Positions 7,101 to 11,663 of a stretch of DNA of 11,804 nucleotides are shown here, one piece after another. Position numbers and translations under genes: made by a program. The notes below the pieces were generated by a model. The model worked only from the letters and a program-made list of their open reading frames with translations. It did not search any database and had not been told where the DNA came from. Within the stretch, counting starts at the first letter, position 1, and each line of letters starts with the position of its first letter. The stretch is from positions 285,115-296,918 of the forward strand of contig MU646823.1 in the NCBI GenBank assembly GCA_026770585.1. Direction: 5' to 3'. The DNA is from Baffinella frigidus. Taxonomy: Eukaryota; Cryptophyceae; Cryptomonadales; Baffinellaceae.

Positions 7101-8369
7101 CAAAAGTCAATTCCCCCCCAGGAGGTTGCATTGAGCAGCCTCCTGCCCAGGTAATTTTTGGATGGGCCGAAATACGTCTAAGCCAACTACAGCGTGGAGA
7201 CCTGGCTCTGCCTCACTCGGGTTGGATCACTATCCATAAGTTGACGTACTAGTTTTGCGGTTCAACTGGGTCAACGTTGGAGCGGAACAGAGGCTGGTCG
7301 CACCAAACTGATGAGACCAGATAGACTGACAGACACTCACCTAGGTACCCCCCCGACAGCCTGCTGCCGGTTTACAGTTTAGAGTTTCGAGAGTAGGGTT
7401 TAGGATGAGTGTTTAGTTTTGGGGGGGGTTAGGGCCTAGGGTCTAGGGTCTGGGCCTCTCCGTGTGAGGTTTGGTTCTTAGGGAGAGGGTTTAGGGTTTA
7501 GGGTTTAGGGATCAGGGTTTAAGGTTTCAGGTTTAGGGTTTAGGGTTTAGGTTTTAGGGTTCAGGGTTCAGGGTTTTGTTTTTAGGGTTTATGGTTTAGG
7601 GTTTAGATTTTAGGGTTTAGGGTTTAGGGTTTAGGGTTGAGGAGACCTGGACGAAGCGGCAGGCAGCGAATGTGCCGAGCCCGCCGGCCGTCGCGGACAG
7701 CAGCCCCGCGCACGACGCCACTAACGACGTCAGCCTGTCACCACGCGAGTGCGTCAGCGAGTGCGTCAGTCAGAGAGAGGGGAAGAGGGAGGGAGGGAGG
7801 GAGGGAGGGGGGGAGACATGAACGCGGGCTTGCGGCCGATGCGGTCGGAAGCCATGCCCCAGAAGAGCGAGCCGCACATCATCCCGAGGAAGGTCAGCTC
7901 GGCCGCGGTGCCCAGCTGGTCCAGGGAGTCTCCCCACTCGCGCGCTAGCGTCGGGATCAGGTACGAGAGCATCTGGGTCAAGGGTTCAGGGTTTAGGGAT
8001 GTGGGGTTAGTGTCTAAACTGACCCTAACCCCTCTAGGGGTTAGTGTCTGAAAGAGGCTCTGTTTGCAGGATTGGGTGATCGGACGGGACCGTGAGGTCC
8101 ATAATGTCGGTGGCCCAGCCAAGCCCGCACAGCAGCATCAGCTGCATCTGGTATTTCCCGAACCCCACCTCGTCGATCACGTCGTCAACAAGGAACGTCT
8201 TCCCCTCCCCGTCCTGCCCCTGCCCCTGCCCCTGCTCCTGATCCTCTCCAACCTGGCACGACATCTCCACCTCTCCTACCGGCTTGTCCGCACCCACCAT
8301 CATCATCGCCGGCAGATCTGCACTCACAAGACCGCTTAGCAGCCCCACCGCCTCCACCTCTGCAACCAT
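54..8369 (-). CDS. SV2/SVOP-like major facilitator superfamily transporter, 19 exons, 533 aa
   Basis: Membrane transporter with the 12-helix MFS fold; substrate unknown. Exons, read 5' to 3' on the minus strand: 8369-8091, 7972-7818, 7734-7647, 6979-6907, 6604-6540, 6066-6004, 5615-5547, 5011-4970, 4780-4728, 4464-4405, 4167-4086, 3830-3764, 3405-3336, 2413-2314, 1944-1886, 1379-1286, 563-510, 373-310, 118-54. All 18 introns are GT-AG, phases agree throughout, and the coding sum is 1602. Family marks seen: GFGKYQ before TM1 (exon 1), motif A GMASDRIGRKP near residues 133-142, GFGLGGN at 175-181 (TM4), ESPHF at 252-256, second-half motif VERVGRRP at 374-381, and TPEIFPTRYR at 428-437. The usual PETKG-like end is degenerate (GVDMTGVRL). 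The protein ends in a His-rich tail. The length fits the family. Start chosen: first ATG of the open exon; the frame stays open a little upstream. Least certain are the start, exon 19 and alternative acceptors at exon 14. Confidence 0.88.
119..309 (-). repeat. Transporter intron 18: long CT (GA on plus) tract
   Basis: 191-base intron almost wholly CT/CTCC on the sense strand, ending TGGTAG at exon 19. It acts as a natural polypyrimidine tract. The plus-strand GA reading is an open but meaningless Arg/Glu frame. Confidence 0.75.
374..509 (-). repeat. Transporter intron 17: CCCTAAA/CCCGAAA repeats
   Basis: 136-base GT-AG intron. On the sense strand it is an array of CCCTAAA and CCCGAAA units; the variant CCCGAAA (TTTCGGG on plus) forms a homogeneous block at about 430-478, which implies recent expansion of the variant. 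Confidence 0.85.
663..722 (-). pseudogene. Echo of transporter exon 17, open but without a GT donor
   Basis: An acceptor CACCAG is followed by a 20-codon open reading MEWSRGAHSV...GGSLL, colinear with real exon 17 (IDWSLGVYSV...LCALL). The end is CTG|GC instead of CTG|GT. Hydrophobic residues of TM12 are replaced by Arg, His, Glu and Ser, so it is unlikely to work as a membrane helix. Confidence 0.75.
780..806 (-). pseudogene. Second echo of transporter exon 17, with a stop
   Basis: The acceptor CACCAG is followed by a reading MDWLLGAY and then TGA. About 20 of 27 bases match the start of real exon 17 (IDWSLGVYS). It shares the flank CTACACCAGATGGA with the echo at 663-722, so the two are probably duplicates of each other. 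Confidence 0.75.
1040..1101 (-). pseudogene. Echo (partial copy) of transporter exon 16
   Basis: Matches the 3' two-thirds of exon 16 (1343-1282): the real exon reads AVGGAAFAAAADGDSAP and the echo AVGGAALAFAAAGDSAP, with in-frame indels only, and the GCGCCG|GTCC donor is kept. The 5' part, encoding the start of TM11, is missing and replaced by a CT tract. It lies downstream of the real exon. Because it is still open and keeps its donor, use as a mutually exclusive or extra exon cannot be ruled out. Confidence 0.8.
1177..1256. repeat. CA/GT dinucleotide microsatellite running into CG repeats
   Basis: An interrupted (CA)n run with a short CAAACAAACCCACAA break, followed by about six CG units. 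It sits in transporter intron 16 just after the exon 16 donor; on the sense strand it reads (CG)n then (GT)n. Confidence 0.95.
1380..1885 (-). repeat. Transporter intron 15: long CT tracts and a small AT-rich patch
   Basis: 506 bases. Plus-strand GA tracts lie at 1855-1885 and 1470-1760, with repeated GGGCGAGAAATAGAGAGGGA-like units of about 36 bases. An AT-rich patch lies at about 1780-1845 and telomere-like bases at 1393-1430. No echo of exon 15 or 16 was seen. Confidence 0.75.
1945..2313 (-). other. Transporter intron 14
   Basis: 369 bases. It begins GTCACCTCTC, resembling the start of exon 15 (GTGACCTACA), then a CT tract (2310-2255 on plus), then unique DNA with a small AT-rich stretch at 2090-2115. 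AATGTAATTAT occurs at 2103 here and again at 1784 in the next intron. No telomere-like repeat is seen in this intron. Confidence 0.7.
2921..2942 (-). pseudogene. Second, weaker echo of the exon 13 end
   Basis: It reads HVALSLG where the exon has LVAFSLG, and is followed by GGCAACGTTGC as in the neighbouring echo (GGCAACGTCC). The shared downstream GGGCAACGT suggests the two echoes were copied from each other. Confidence 0.45.
3056..3085 (-). pseudogene. Echo of the 3' end of transporter exon 13
   Basis: About 23 of 30 bases match the end of exon 13. The real reading is RRPLLVAFSLG and the echo HSPPLVATSFG, followed by CAACGTCC rather than the intact donor. It lies in intron 13, downstream of the real exon. 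Confidence 0.6.
3088..3116. other. Perfect 8-bp-stem hairpin within intron 13
   Basis: CTACGGTA TTGCC TACCGTAG forms an 8-bp stem with a 5-base loop; flanking GGGCT (from about 3078) and AGCCC can extend it past a one-sided bulge. Role unknown; it might be the end of an old inverted duplication. Confidence 0.6.
3406..3763 (-). repeat. Transporter intron 12 with an exon 12 end echo
   Basis: 358 bases. Telomere-like repeat flanks both ends (3738-3763 and 3413-3455); the middle is unique, GC-rich DNA. An echo of the exon 12 end sits at 3631-3648. Confidence 0.65.
3631..3648 (-). pseudogene. Echo of transporter exon 12 donor region
   Basis: 16 of 18 bases match 3761-3778. The real exon end reads VACQVPG and the echo ASCQVPG, then TCS and a stop. 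It lies about 130 bases downstream of the real donor. Confidence 0.6.
4168..4404 (-). repeat. Transporter intron 10: CT tract, exon 10 echo, CCCTAAA array
   Basis: 237 bases: a CT-rich tract (GA on plus at 4291-4352), an exon 10 echo (4294-4254), a G-run on plus at 4240-4249, then telomere-type units (about 4185-4235) to the exon 11 acceptor. Confidence 0.75.
4254..4294 (-). pseudogene. Echo of the 3' part of transporter exon 10
   Basis: 37 of 41 bases match the real exon region 4400-4440: the echo reads RALLGPAVLRGR against RALLGPGVLRG(R), and keeps an AG|GT donor (GGGAG|GTCACC). Its 5' half is missing and replaced by a CT tract, as with the exon 16 echo. It is the best conserved echo in the window. 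Confidence 0.8.
4405..6979 (-). CDS. Transporter exons 4-10: TM4-TM6 and central loop
   Basis: Seven micro-exons of 42-73 bases. Exon 4 (6979-6907) is TM4 with GFGLGGNLAVDF and the conserved loop IPTKSR. Exon 5 (6604-6540) is TM5. Exon 6 (6066-6004) gives WVLMESAGWRVY, matching the family's 'GWR' entry to TM6. Exon 7 (5615-5547) gives MMESPHFLASVGRAE, the ESPR-type motif after TM6. Exon 8 (5011-4970, only 14 codons) continues as ECHRVLTRVAAINK, the usual amphipathic helix. Exons 9 (4780-4728) and 10 (4464-4405) form the central cytoplasmic loop, ending LLGPGVLRG. Exon 8 is the correct continuation of exon 7: the family expects a helix with an RVL core directly after GR(A/x)E. Confidence 0.87.
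4465..4727 (-). repeat. Transporter intron 9: telomere-like repeats
   Basis: 263 bases, nearly all degenerate CCCTAAA/CCCCAAA/CCCCAAAC on the sense strand (TTTGGGG variants on plus dominate 4483-4620). Confidence 0.8.
4781..4969 (-). repeat. Transporter intron 8: telomere-like intron with a flanking 9-base direct repeat
   Basis: 189 bases of CCCTAAA-type repeat. The exon 8/intron junction and the intron/exon 9 junction both read AACAAG|GTG, a perfect 9-base direct repeat across the splice sites. Confidence 0.85.
5245..5296 (-). pseudogene. Echo of transporter exon 7, with a stop
   Basis: 43 of 52 bases match 5543-5594. Real: FMMESPHFLASVGRAE; echo: FMVESPH, then TGA, then FASVSRAE. The donor GAG|GT has become GAG|AG. 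Both the frame and the splice site are therefore broken, so the copy at 5547-5615 is the working exon. Confidence 0.85.
5433..5503. repeat. Two-copy 36-base tandem repeat
   Basis: Copies at 5433-5467 and 5469-5503 each begin TTTGGCCAACAGT and end GCGCCCAAACCAT, with two mismatches. On the minus strand they read as two near-identical 12-residue units, ALRRLLAKDG and ALRSLLAKC; see the rejected list for why this is not taken as an exon. Confidence 0.9.
5616..6003 (-). repeat. Transporter intron 6: degenerate telomere-like repeats
   Basis: 388 bases of TTTAGGG/TTCAGGG/TTTCGGG/GGGGTTA variants (as read on plus), with a G/T-rich stretch at 5757-5812. No exon echo recognised. Confidence 0.75.
6067..6539 (-). 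repeat. Transporter intron 5: exon 5 echo, AT-rich island, telomere-like repeats
   Basis: 473 bases. Sense order: TTTCGGG-type repeat (6540-6475 on plus), an AT-rich island (about 6290-6470) with a perfect 16-base direct repeat TTGAATAGGAGAAATT (6346-6361 and 6379-6394) and a CATTCTCATCT repeat near 6311-6335, an exon 5 echo (6283-6233), then TTCAGGG-type repeats to the exon 6 acceptor. Confidence 0.8.
6233..6283 (-). pseudogene. Echo of transporter exon 5, with a stop
   Basis: 39 of 44 core bases match 6537-6580. Real: FATLGSLSSAGLA; echo: FATLGSLS, then TAA, then TGLA. The GCG|GTA donor is kept and the intron sequence after it is CCCTAAA repeat. The stop makes this the non-functional copy. 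Confidence 0.85.
6605..6906 (-). repeat. Transporter intron 4: telomere-like repeats
   Basis: 302 bases, entirely degenerate CCCTAA(A/C/G)-type repeat on the sense strand, with blocks of GGGGTTA (plus) at 6620-6690 and TTTGGGGTGTAGGG near 6760-6790. Confidence 0.8.
6980..7646 (-). repeat. Transporter intron 3: CCCTAAA array plus about 380 bases of unique DNA
   Basis: 667 bases. The donor side (7646-7375) is CCCTAAA-type repeat. The stretch 7010-7375 is unique, mixed-composition DNA in which I see no exon. It contains CCAGGTCTCC on the minus strand (7196-7205 on plus), identical to the exon 3 donor region (7641-7650), and a CCCCCCCAGGAGGTT also found near 673. Confidence 0.7.
7647..8369 (-). 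CDS. Transporter exons 1-3: acidic N-tail, TM1-TM3
   Basis: Exon 1 (8369-8091, 93 codons) has a Met/Gly-rich start and a Gln/Gly/Glu low-complexity stretch. It then enters the conserved VDDVIDEVGFGKYQ segment and TM1 with LLCGLGWATDIMDL. Exon 2 (7972-7818) completes TM1 (MLSYLIPTL), then gives TM2 and the TM2-TM3 loop motif SDRIGRKP, the MFS motif A gating loop. Exon 3 (7734-7647) gives TM3, ending CRFVQ. Exons 2 and 3 join inside an ATG codon (AT|G). Introns 1 and 2 are short, 118 and 83 bases. Intron 1 carries telomere-like repeat plus a local inverted CCCCTCTAGGGG; intron 2 is mostly a CT tract on the sense strand. Confidence 0.9.
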
Positions 8370-8603
8370 TCCCAGAGCGGCTCGCTCATGCTGCCCGGAC
8401 CGGCGTCCCCAGACAGTCTCAGTCAGAACGGAGTTATCAGTCAGGCCGTGCTATGGATGGGCAGGGTTGTTCTCCGAGAGAACAGCCCCGAGGAACACCC
8501 TCGGCCTCCACGAGGGCTCGTCGTCAGCTTAAAACACTTTTACGCCCACAAAGTCCAAAATCTCGGGGGGGGAGGGGGGGGGGCTCGCGAAGGCAAAGGA
8601 ACC
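8370..8603. promoter_or_regulatory. Shared divergent start region between transporter and Sir2-like gene
   Basis: 234 bases separate the two chosen ATGs, which face away from each other. No TATA box is obvious. A GC-poor patch (AAAACACTTTTA) lies near 8531, and a G-run with one A interruption lies at about 8565-8584. The plus-strand frame of the Sir2-like gene is open back to another ATG at 8388, only 18 bases from the transporter ATG. That leaves two readings: a compact bidirectional promoter, or an N-terminal extension of the Sir2 protein covering this region with the promoter elsewhere. I infer shared regulation only from geometry. Confidence 0.45.
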
Positions 8604-10274
8604 ATGCGGGCGGACCTCACCTCAGGAGGAGGATTCAACCCCGCATGCCTGGCGGCAGCGGCGGCGATCCTCCGCGCTACCCACATTCTCGTCACAGGTT
8701 GGTCCCACCAAGATCCCCCGCGTGTGTTTTCGGATCGGCGCTATTCCACATGCCCCCTCCCGTGTTTCTGGCTTGCTGCAGCGCCTGGCACCTGAGGCCG
8801 CCCACGGCCCTGGCGCAGCGGGCGCGGGGATGAGCGCCGACTCGGGGCTGGCGACGTACGACGGCATCGCGGACGTGAGCGCATACCGCGACGCTGGACT
8901 CTCGTACGCAGACCTCTGCTCCCCGACGCTCCTCGAAAGCGACCCCGCGCTGGCCTACGGCTTCTGGTGCAGCTGCCTCAACGCCTACCGCGCCGCGGAG
9001 CCGCACGAGGGGTACGCCATCCTCACCCTGAACCCCAAACCTCTAACCCCTAACCATAACCCCTTACCCCTATGCGATCCTACCTAAACCCCAACCCCCA
9101 AACTCTACGCCATCGTTGGAAGCTCCCCATAAACGCCAGCCCTGAAACTCTAAATCCTGACCCCTAACCCCCAACCCCCAACTCAAAACCCTAAACCCTA
9201 AACCCCAAACCCTAAACCCTAAACCCTAAACCCCAACCCCTCCACCCGTACTTCGGGGTTGGTGGAAAGAGACCCTAAACCCTACAACCCGAACCCTTAC
9301 CCTAAACCCTATGAAATCCTAACCCTAAGCGCTAAACCCTGAACCCTACGCGATCCTGGAAGGCAGTAAACGCCCGCACCCCTAAAGCCTAACCCCTACG
9401 CCCCTAACCCCTAAACCCTAAACCCTAAACCTTAAAACCCTAAACCCTTAAACCTTAACGGTACCCCCCAACCGATACTCCCTTAGGTACGGGATACTGC
9501 GGGGGTGGTGCGAGGAGAGGGAGTGGTATGTCTACACCTCCAATGTCGACGCCCTCTTTGCCAAGGCAACTCCGAACCCTAAACCTTCAACCTTCAACCC
9601 CCTAAACCCTGAACCCTAAACCCTAAAAAGTAAACTCTCACCCCAGCCTCTAAACCCCAAACCCGAAACCCGAAACCCGAAACCCGAAATGCAGAACCGA
9701 GAAGCGCAACCCGGAAGAAGGCAGGCATCCGAAGCGCACTCGGGTGTGCGATCGGGTGTACGAGATCCACCTAAACCCTAAAAACTGAACCCTACACGGC
9801 AAGCAGGCGGGGTTCGACTCGGCTCGGGTGTGCGAGATGCACGGGCAGTGCGAGCGGTGGCTTCCCCTCGCGCCCCGCGCCACTGGACAGCCCCGCGCCA
9901 CTTTACAGCCCCGTGCCACTCACGAGGACACCTCCACGGGGCTGCTCGAGGATAGCGCCTCTGGGCTGCCCCGCGCCACCAGGGTGCTCGCCGGGGAAGA
10001 TAGCACCTCCGGGGTGCTCGAGGAGAGCGCGAGGGAGAGCGCGAGGGAGGCGCGAGGTGGGGAGGAGAGCGCCAGGGGGGGTGCTGGGGGGGATGCCGGC
10101 GAGAGAGACGGCGGGAGTGGAGGTCACCAACGAGGAGGAGGGGGGGCACAACGTGGGGAGGGAGACGGAGGGGCGGTGGTGGTTCCAGCCTGGCAGAGGT
10201 TCTCAGTGGACGCGTCATCGCGGCTCCTGCTTGGCGTGCCGCGAGAGCGCGCCGCGAGGGGCGTCTTCCGCTTC
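8604..10274 (+). CDS. Sir2-family NAD-dependent deacylase-like protein, 5' part (exons 1-4, incomplete)
   Basis: Sirtuins remove acyl groups from lysine using NAD. Exons: 8604-8697, 8819-9011, 9487-9565, 9807-10274. Exon 1 starts at ATG in an ACCATG context and ends HILVT. Exon 2 completes the NAD-binding loop TAGAGMSADSGL at about residues 31-42, then YDGIADVSAY, GFWCSCLNAYR and PHE. Exon 3 gives GYGILRGW and TSNVDALFAK, the counterpart of the sirtuin QN-D/SNVD motif. Exon 4 begins AGFDSARVCEMHG, whose His (codon 9840-9842) is the expected catalytic base. Phases agree (1, 2, 0). Intron 3 has a GC donor (AAG|GCAACT). After the HG motif the frame stays open through a Ser/Glu/Gly/Arg-rich insert to WQRFSVDASS. 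Expected zinc-site cysteines are not evident in this frame. Exon 4's end (RF|GT) is tentative, and the rest of the protein is not found. Confidence 0.8.
9012..9486 (+). repeat. Sir2-like intron 2: CCCTAAA repeats with several exon 3 start echoes
   Basis: 475 bases of CCCTAAA/CCCTAAC-type repeat. Short copies resembling the exon 3 start (GGTACGGGATACTGCGGGGG) recur at 9012 (GGTACGCCATCCTC, the intron start), 9071, 9105, 9311 and 9346. The 9105 and 9346 copies are relatives of each other (TACGC.ATC..GGAAG...TAAACGCC.GC). A longer echo at 9247-9274 resembles GTAC...TGCGGGGGTGGTG...GAGAGG of exon 3. Confidence 0.75.
9247..9274 (+). pseudogene. Partial echo of Sir2-like exon 3
   Basis: CGTACTTCGGGGTTGGTGG-type sequence is colinear with exon 3 (9488 onward) after a small deletion, about 16 of 23 bases over the second part. 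It lies upstream of the real exon, is frame-broken and has no acceptor. Confidence 0.5.
9566..9806 (+). repeat. Sir2-like intron 3: GC-AG intron with an exon 4 echo
   Basis: 241 bases with donor AAG|GCAACT and acceptor AAGCAG. It holds CCCTAAA units, a block of CCCGAAA units (9660-9690) and an exon 4 echo at 9721-9770. Confidence 0.75.
9721..9770 (+). pseudogene. Echo of Sir2-like exon 4 (catalytic His segment)
   Basis: Starts GCAGGC, as exon 4 does, and shares ACTCGGGTGTGCGA. An extra 12-base duplication (TCGGGTGTGCGA / TCGGGTGTACGA) is followed by GATCCAC in place of GATGCAC. One frame reads RVYEIH, resembling the family's motif as well as the real exon's RVCEMHG does, but it then runs into CCCTAAA repeat without the Gly. 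Confidence 0.75.
9873..10185 (+). repeat. Low-complexity repeat insert inside Sir2-like exon 4
   Basis: Three tandem 18-base units (9873-9890, 9891-9908, 9909-9926) start CCCCGCGCCACT and encode PRAT-x repeats. They lead into a second, longer repeat around EDTSTGLLEDSASGL / EDSTSGVLEES at about 9921-10030, then Arg/Glu- and Gly-rich low complexity to about 10185. The frame stays open through all of it. It lies where sirtuins carry the loop after the catalytic HG and the zinc-binding module. It could be a real disordered insertion or an unrecognised intron: a GT donor lies at 9857-9858 in CGGTGGCT. Confidence 0.6.
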
Positions 10275-10504
10275 GTATCTCTCCTAAACCCTAAACCCTC
10301 CAACCTCTAACCCCTAACCCCTAACCCCTGACTCCTCATCCCTAAACCCTAACTCCTAGCCCCTAACCCCTAACCCCTAACCCCAAACCCCAAACCCCAA
10401 ACCCCAAACCCCAAACCCCTAACCCCAAACCCCTAACCCCTAACCCCTGAACCCCGACCCCCAACCCCTTACCCCTAAACCTTAAACCATAAGCCCTACG
10501 CCAG
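10275..10504 (+). repeat. Probable Sir2-like intron 4: CCCTAAC/CCCCAAA repeats
   Basis: About 230 bases of CCCTAAA, CCCCTAAC and CCCCAAA units (for example five CCCCAAA in a row around 10381-10415). Intron status depends on the tentative exon 4 end and exon 5 start. Confidence 0.6.
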
Positions 10505-10545
10505 GTGTCTCTCCGAAGTGGAGAGAAGCAGGAGACGCGCGAGGG
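10505..10545 (+). CDS. Possible Sir2-like exon 5 start (end undefined)
   Basis: An AG acceptor at 10503-10504 is followed by GTGTCTCTCCGAAG, phase-compatible with exon 4. The intron that would precede it begins GTATCTCTCCTAAA, closely echoing this exon start, as at other junctions in the window. The reading VSLRSGEKQETRE could stand for the charged segment after the family's GD..W motif, but W is absent, so this is tentative. No convincing donor was found before the G-rich low complexity that follows. Confidence 0.3.
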
Positions 10546-10735
10546 GGGAGGCGCGGCGGAGAGCGATGGGGAGAGAGGAGGGGAGGCAGGGGGGGAGGGG
10601 GAGGGGGGGCTCCTGCTCTCTGCCCCTCGCTCTCCGTGCCTGCTCCCCGCGCGCGCAGGAGGCGCGTCACCAGGTGGGAGGGGGGAGGGGGGGGAGGGGG
10701 GGGAGGGGCTTCGAAGACAACAAGTTGGCGAGCCT
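10545..10735. repeat. G-rich low-complexity stretch
   Basis: GGGA/GGGAGGG-rich DNA with GCGCGC, ending in a run of (GGGGA)-type units at 10677-10708. Several frames are open through it, but only because of composition. No supported gene. Confidence 0.7.
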
Positions 10736-10762
10736 CTCTCTCGGAGGTGCATACATTCTCAC

Positions 10763-11137
10763 AGGAAAACTGATTTAATTTAGAATATCGGATTTCAATA
10801 CTTATCACACGTTTGCTTTAATATATTACTATTGTAGAAATGGGCTCCGTGCGGAATTTTAGAACGTCAGGTCAGGAGGTCAGGAACGTCAAAATTACAA
10901 GAATGCAAGCCAAGGGGACGTTGAGCGTGTGTTTGCGACGTGTATCTCACCGGTTGATTCTATTTTCTTGTCCGTGACTAAAATATCATTAAAGATCATT
11001 TTCGATATTTTTTTATCAAATTGCCTGACCTCCTGACCTGCCCTTGATTCCGCGCGGAGCCCATTTCTACAGTAGTAAAGATTGATATGTGTAGTAAATG
11101 TCATTGCCGAAATGTTTGAAATTAAACTGGGTTTTCT
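10763..11137. mobile_element. Long-inverted-repeat, MITE-like element
   Basis: The left arm (10763-10884) and right arm (11024-11137) are imperfect reverse complements. Matches include GGTCAGGAGGTCAGG (10870-10884 against 11024-11038), TAGAAATGGGCTCCG (10835-10849 against about 11056-11070) and outer GAAAAC...TTTAATTT. The loop is about 139 bases. TGGCGAGC further out (10725-10732) has a partner at 11145-11152, so the ends may lie there. It is AT-richer than its surroundings and holds no coding sequence. It could be a non-autonomous DNA transposon or a hairpin-RNA locus. No clear target-site duplication was seen. Confidence 0.7.
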
Positions 11138-11159
11138 AAGAAAGCTCGCCAGACTAAAG

Positions 11160-11590
11160 TCCATCTAGCCGCCTGAACAAAACGTTCCTTGCCATTTGTA
11201 CCACGGTTCCTCAACGTAACGGCAACTTGTACTGGAGAGTAACGGTTTGACATCTCGGTACAAAGACATGTATGCACACGCTAGACTGCCCCTCGACTAG
11301 CCGCGTTCCTGACGCGCGGATGTCGCTCCCAGCAAGTGCGAGGCTGGCGAGGCGGGGGTGGCGATTGGCCTCCTGGAACAGGCGCGTGTTGGACGTCTGC
11401 CCGCACCCGGGCCCGTCCTCGACTGCCTAGCTCTGCCTCACACGCTGGTTCCTCTCACGCCAGGCTAGGCGAGGCGGGGGTCTGGTGATGACCGGTCACA
11501 TCCTGCCCCGAGGCGGGCCCGTCCTACACTGCAGGCGTCCTGACTGTCCTCTCATTTCTCGGTGGCTTCTGATGTGTCCTCTGGCGGCAG
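11160..11590. repeat. Degenerate direct repeats upstream of the candidate exon
   Basis: 11160-11280 looks unique. From about 11284, units containing CCTCGACTxGCC or CCTACACTGC, GGGCCCGTCC (11409 and 11515) and GGCGAGGCGGGGGT (ending 11359, 11481 and 11619) recur about 105-140 bases apart, increasingly diverged. The last unit holds the candidate exon. Confidence 0.6.
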
Positions 11591-11657
11591 GTGGCGCGAG
11601 CGCTGGGCGAGGCGGGGGTGCCTCTCGACGAGGCTGCCCGCCCCATGCGCCCTGCGG
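11591..11657 (+). CDS. Candidate internal exon, product not recognised
   Basis: An acceptor CGGCAG is followed by an open, codon-like stretch reading VARALGEAGVPLDEAARP, with a possible donor GCG|GTTACC before CCCTAAA-type repeat. Two broken relatives lie upstream (around 11333-11365 and 11457-11490): the first lost the frame by a 1-base deletion and the second runs into TGA TGA. The same 'one intact, others broken' pattern marks true exons elsewhere here, which is the main support. It could be a later exon of the Sir2-like gene or part of another gene. Confidence 0.35.
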
Positions 11658-11663
11658 TTACCC

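Noticed and set aside
10895-11164. An 89-residue minus-strand open frame inside the inverted-repeat element
   Set aside because: No recognisable domain; it spans one arm and the loop, consistent with a non-coding element.
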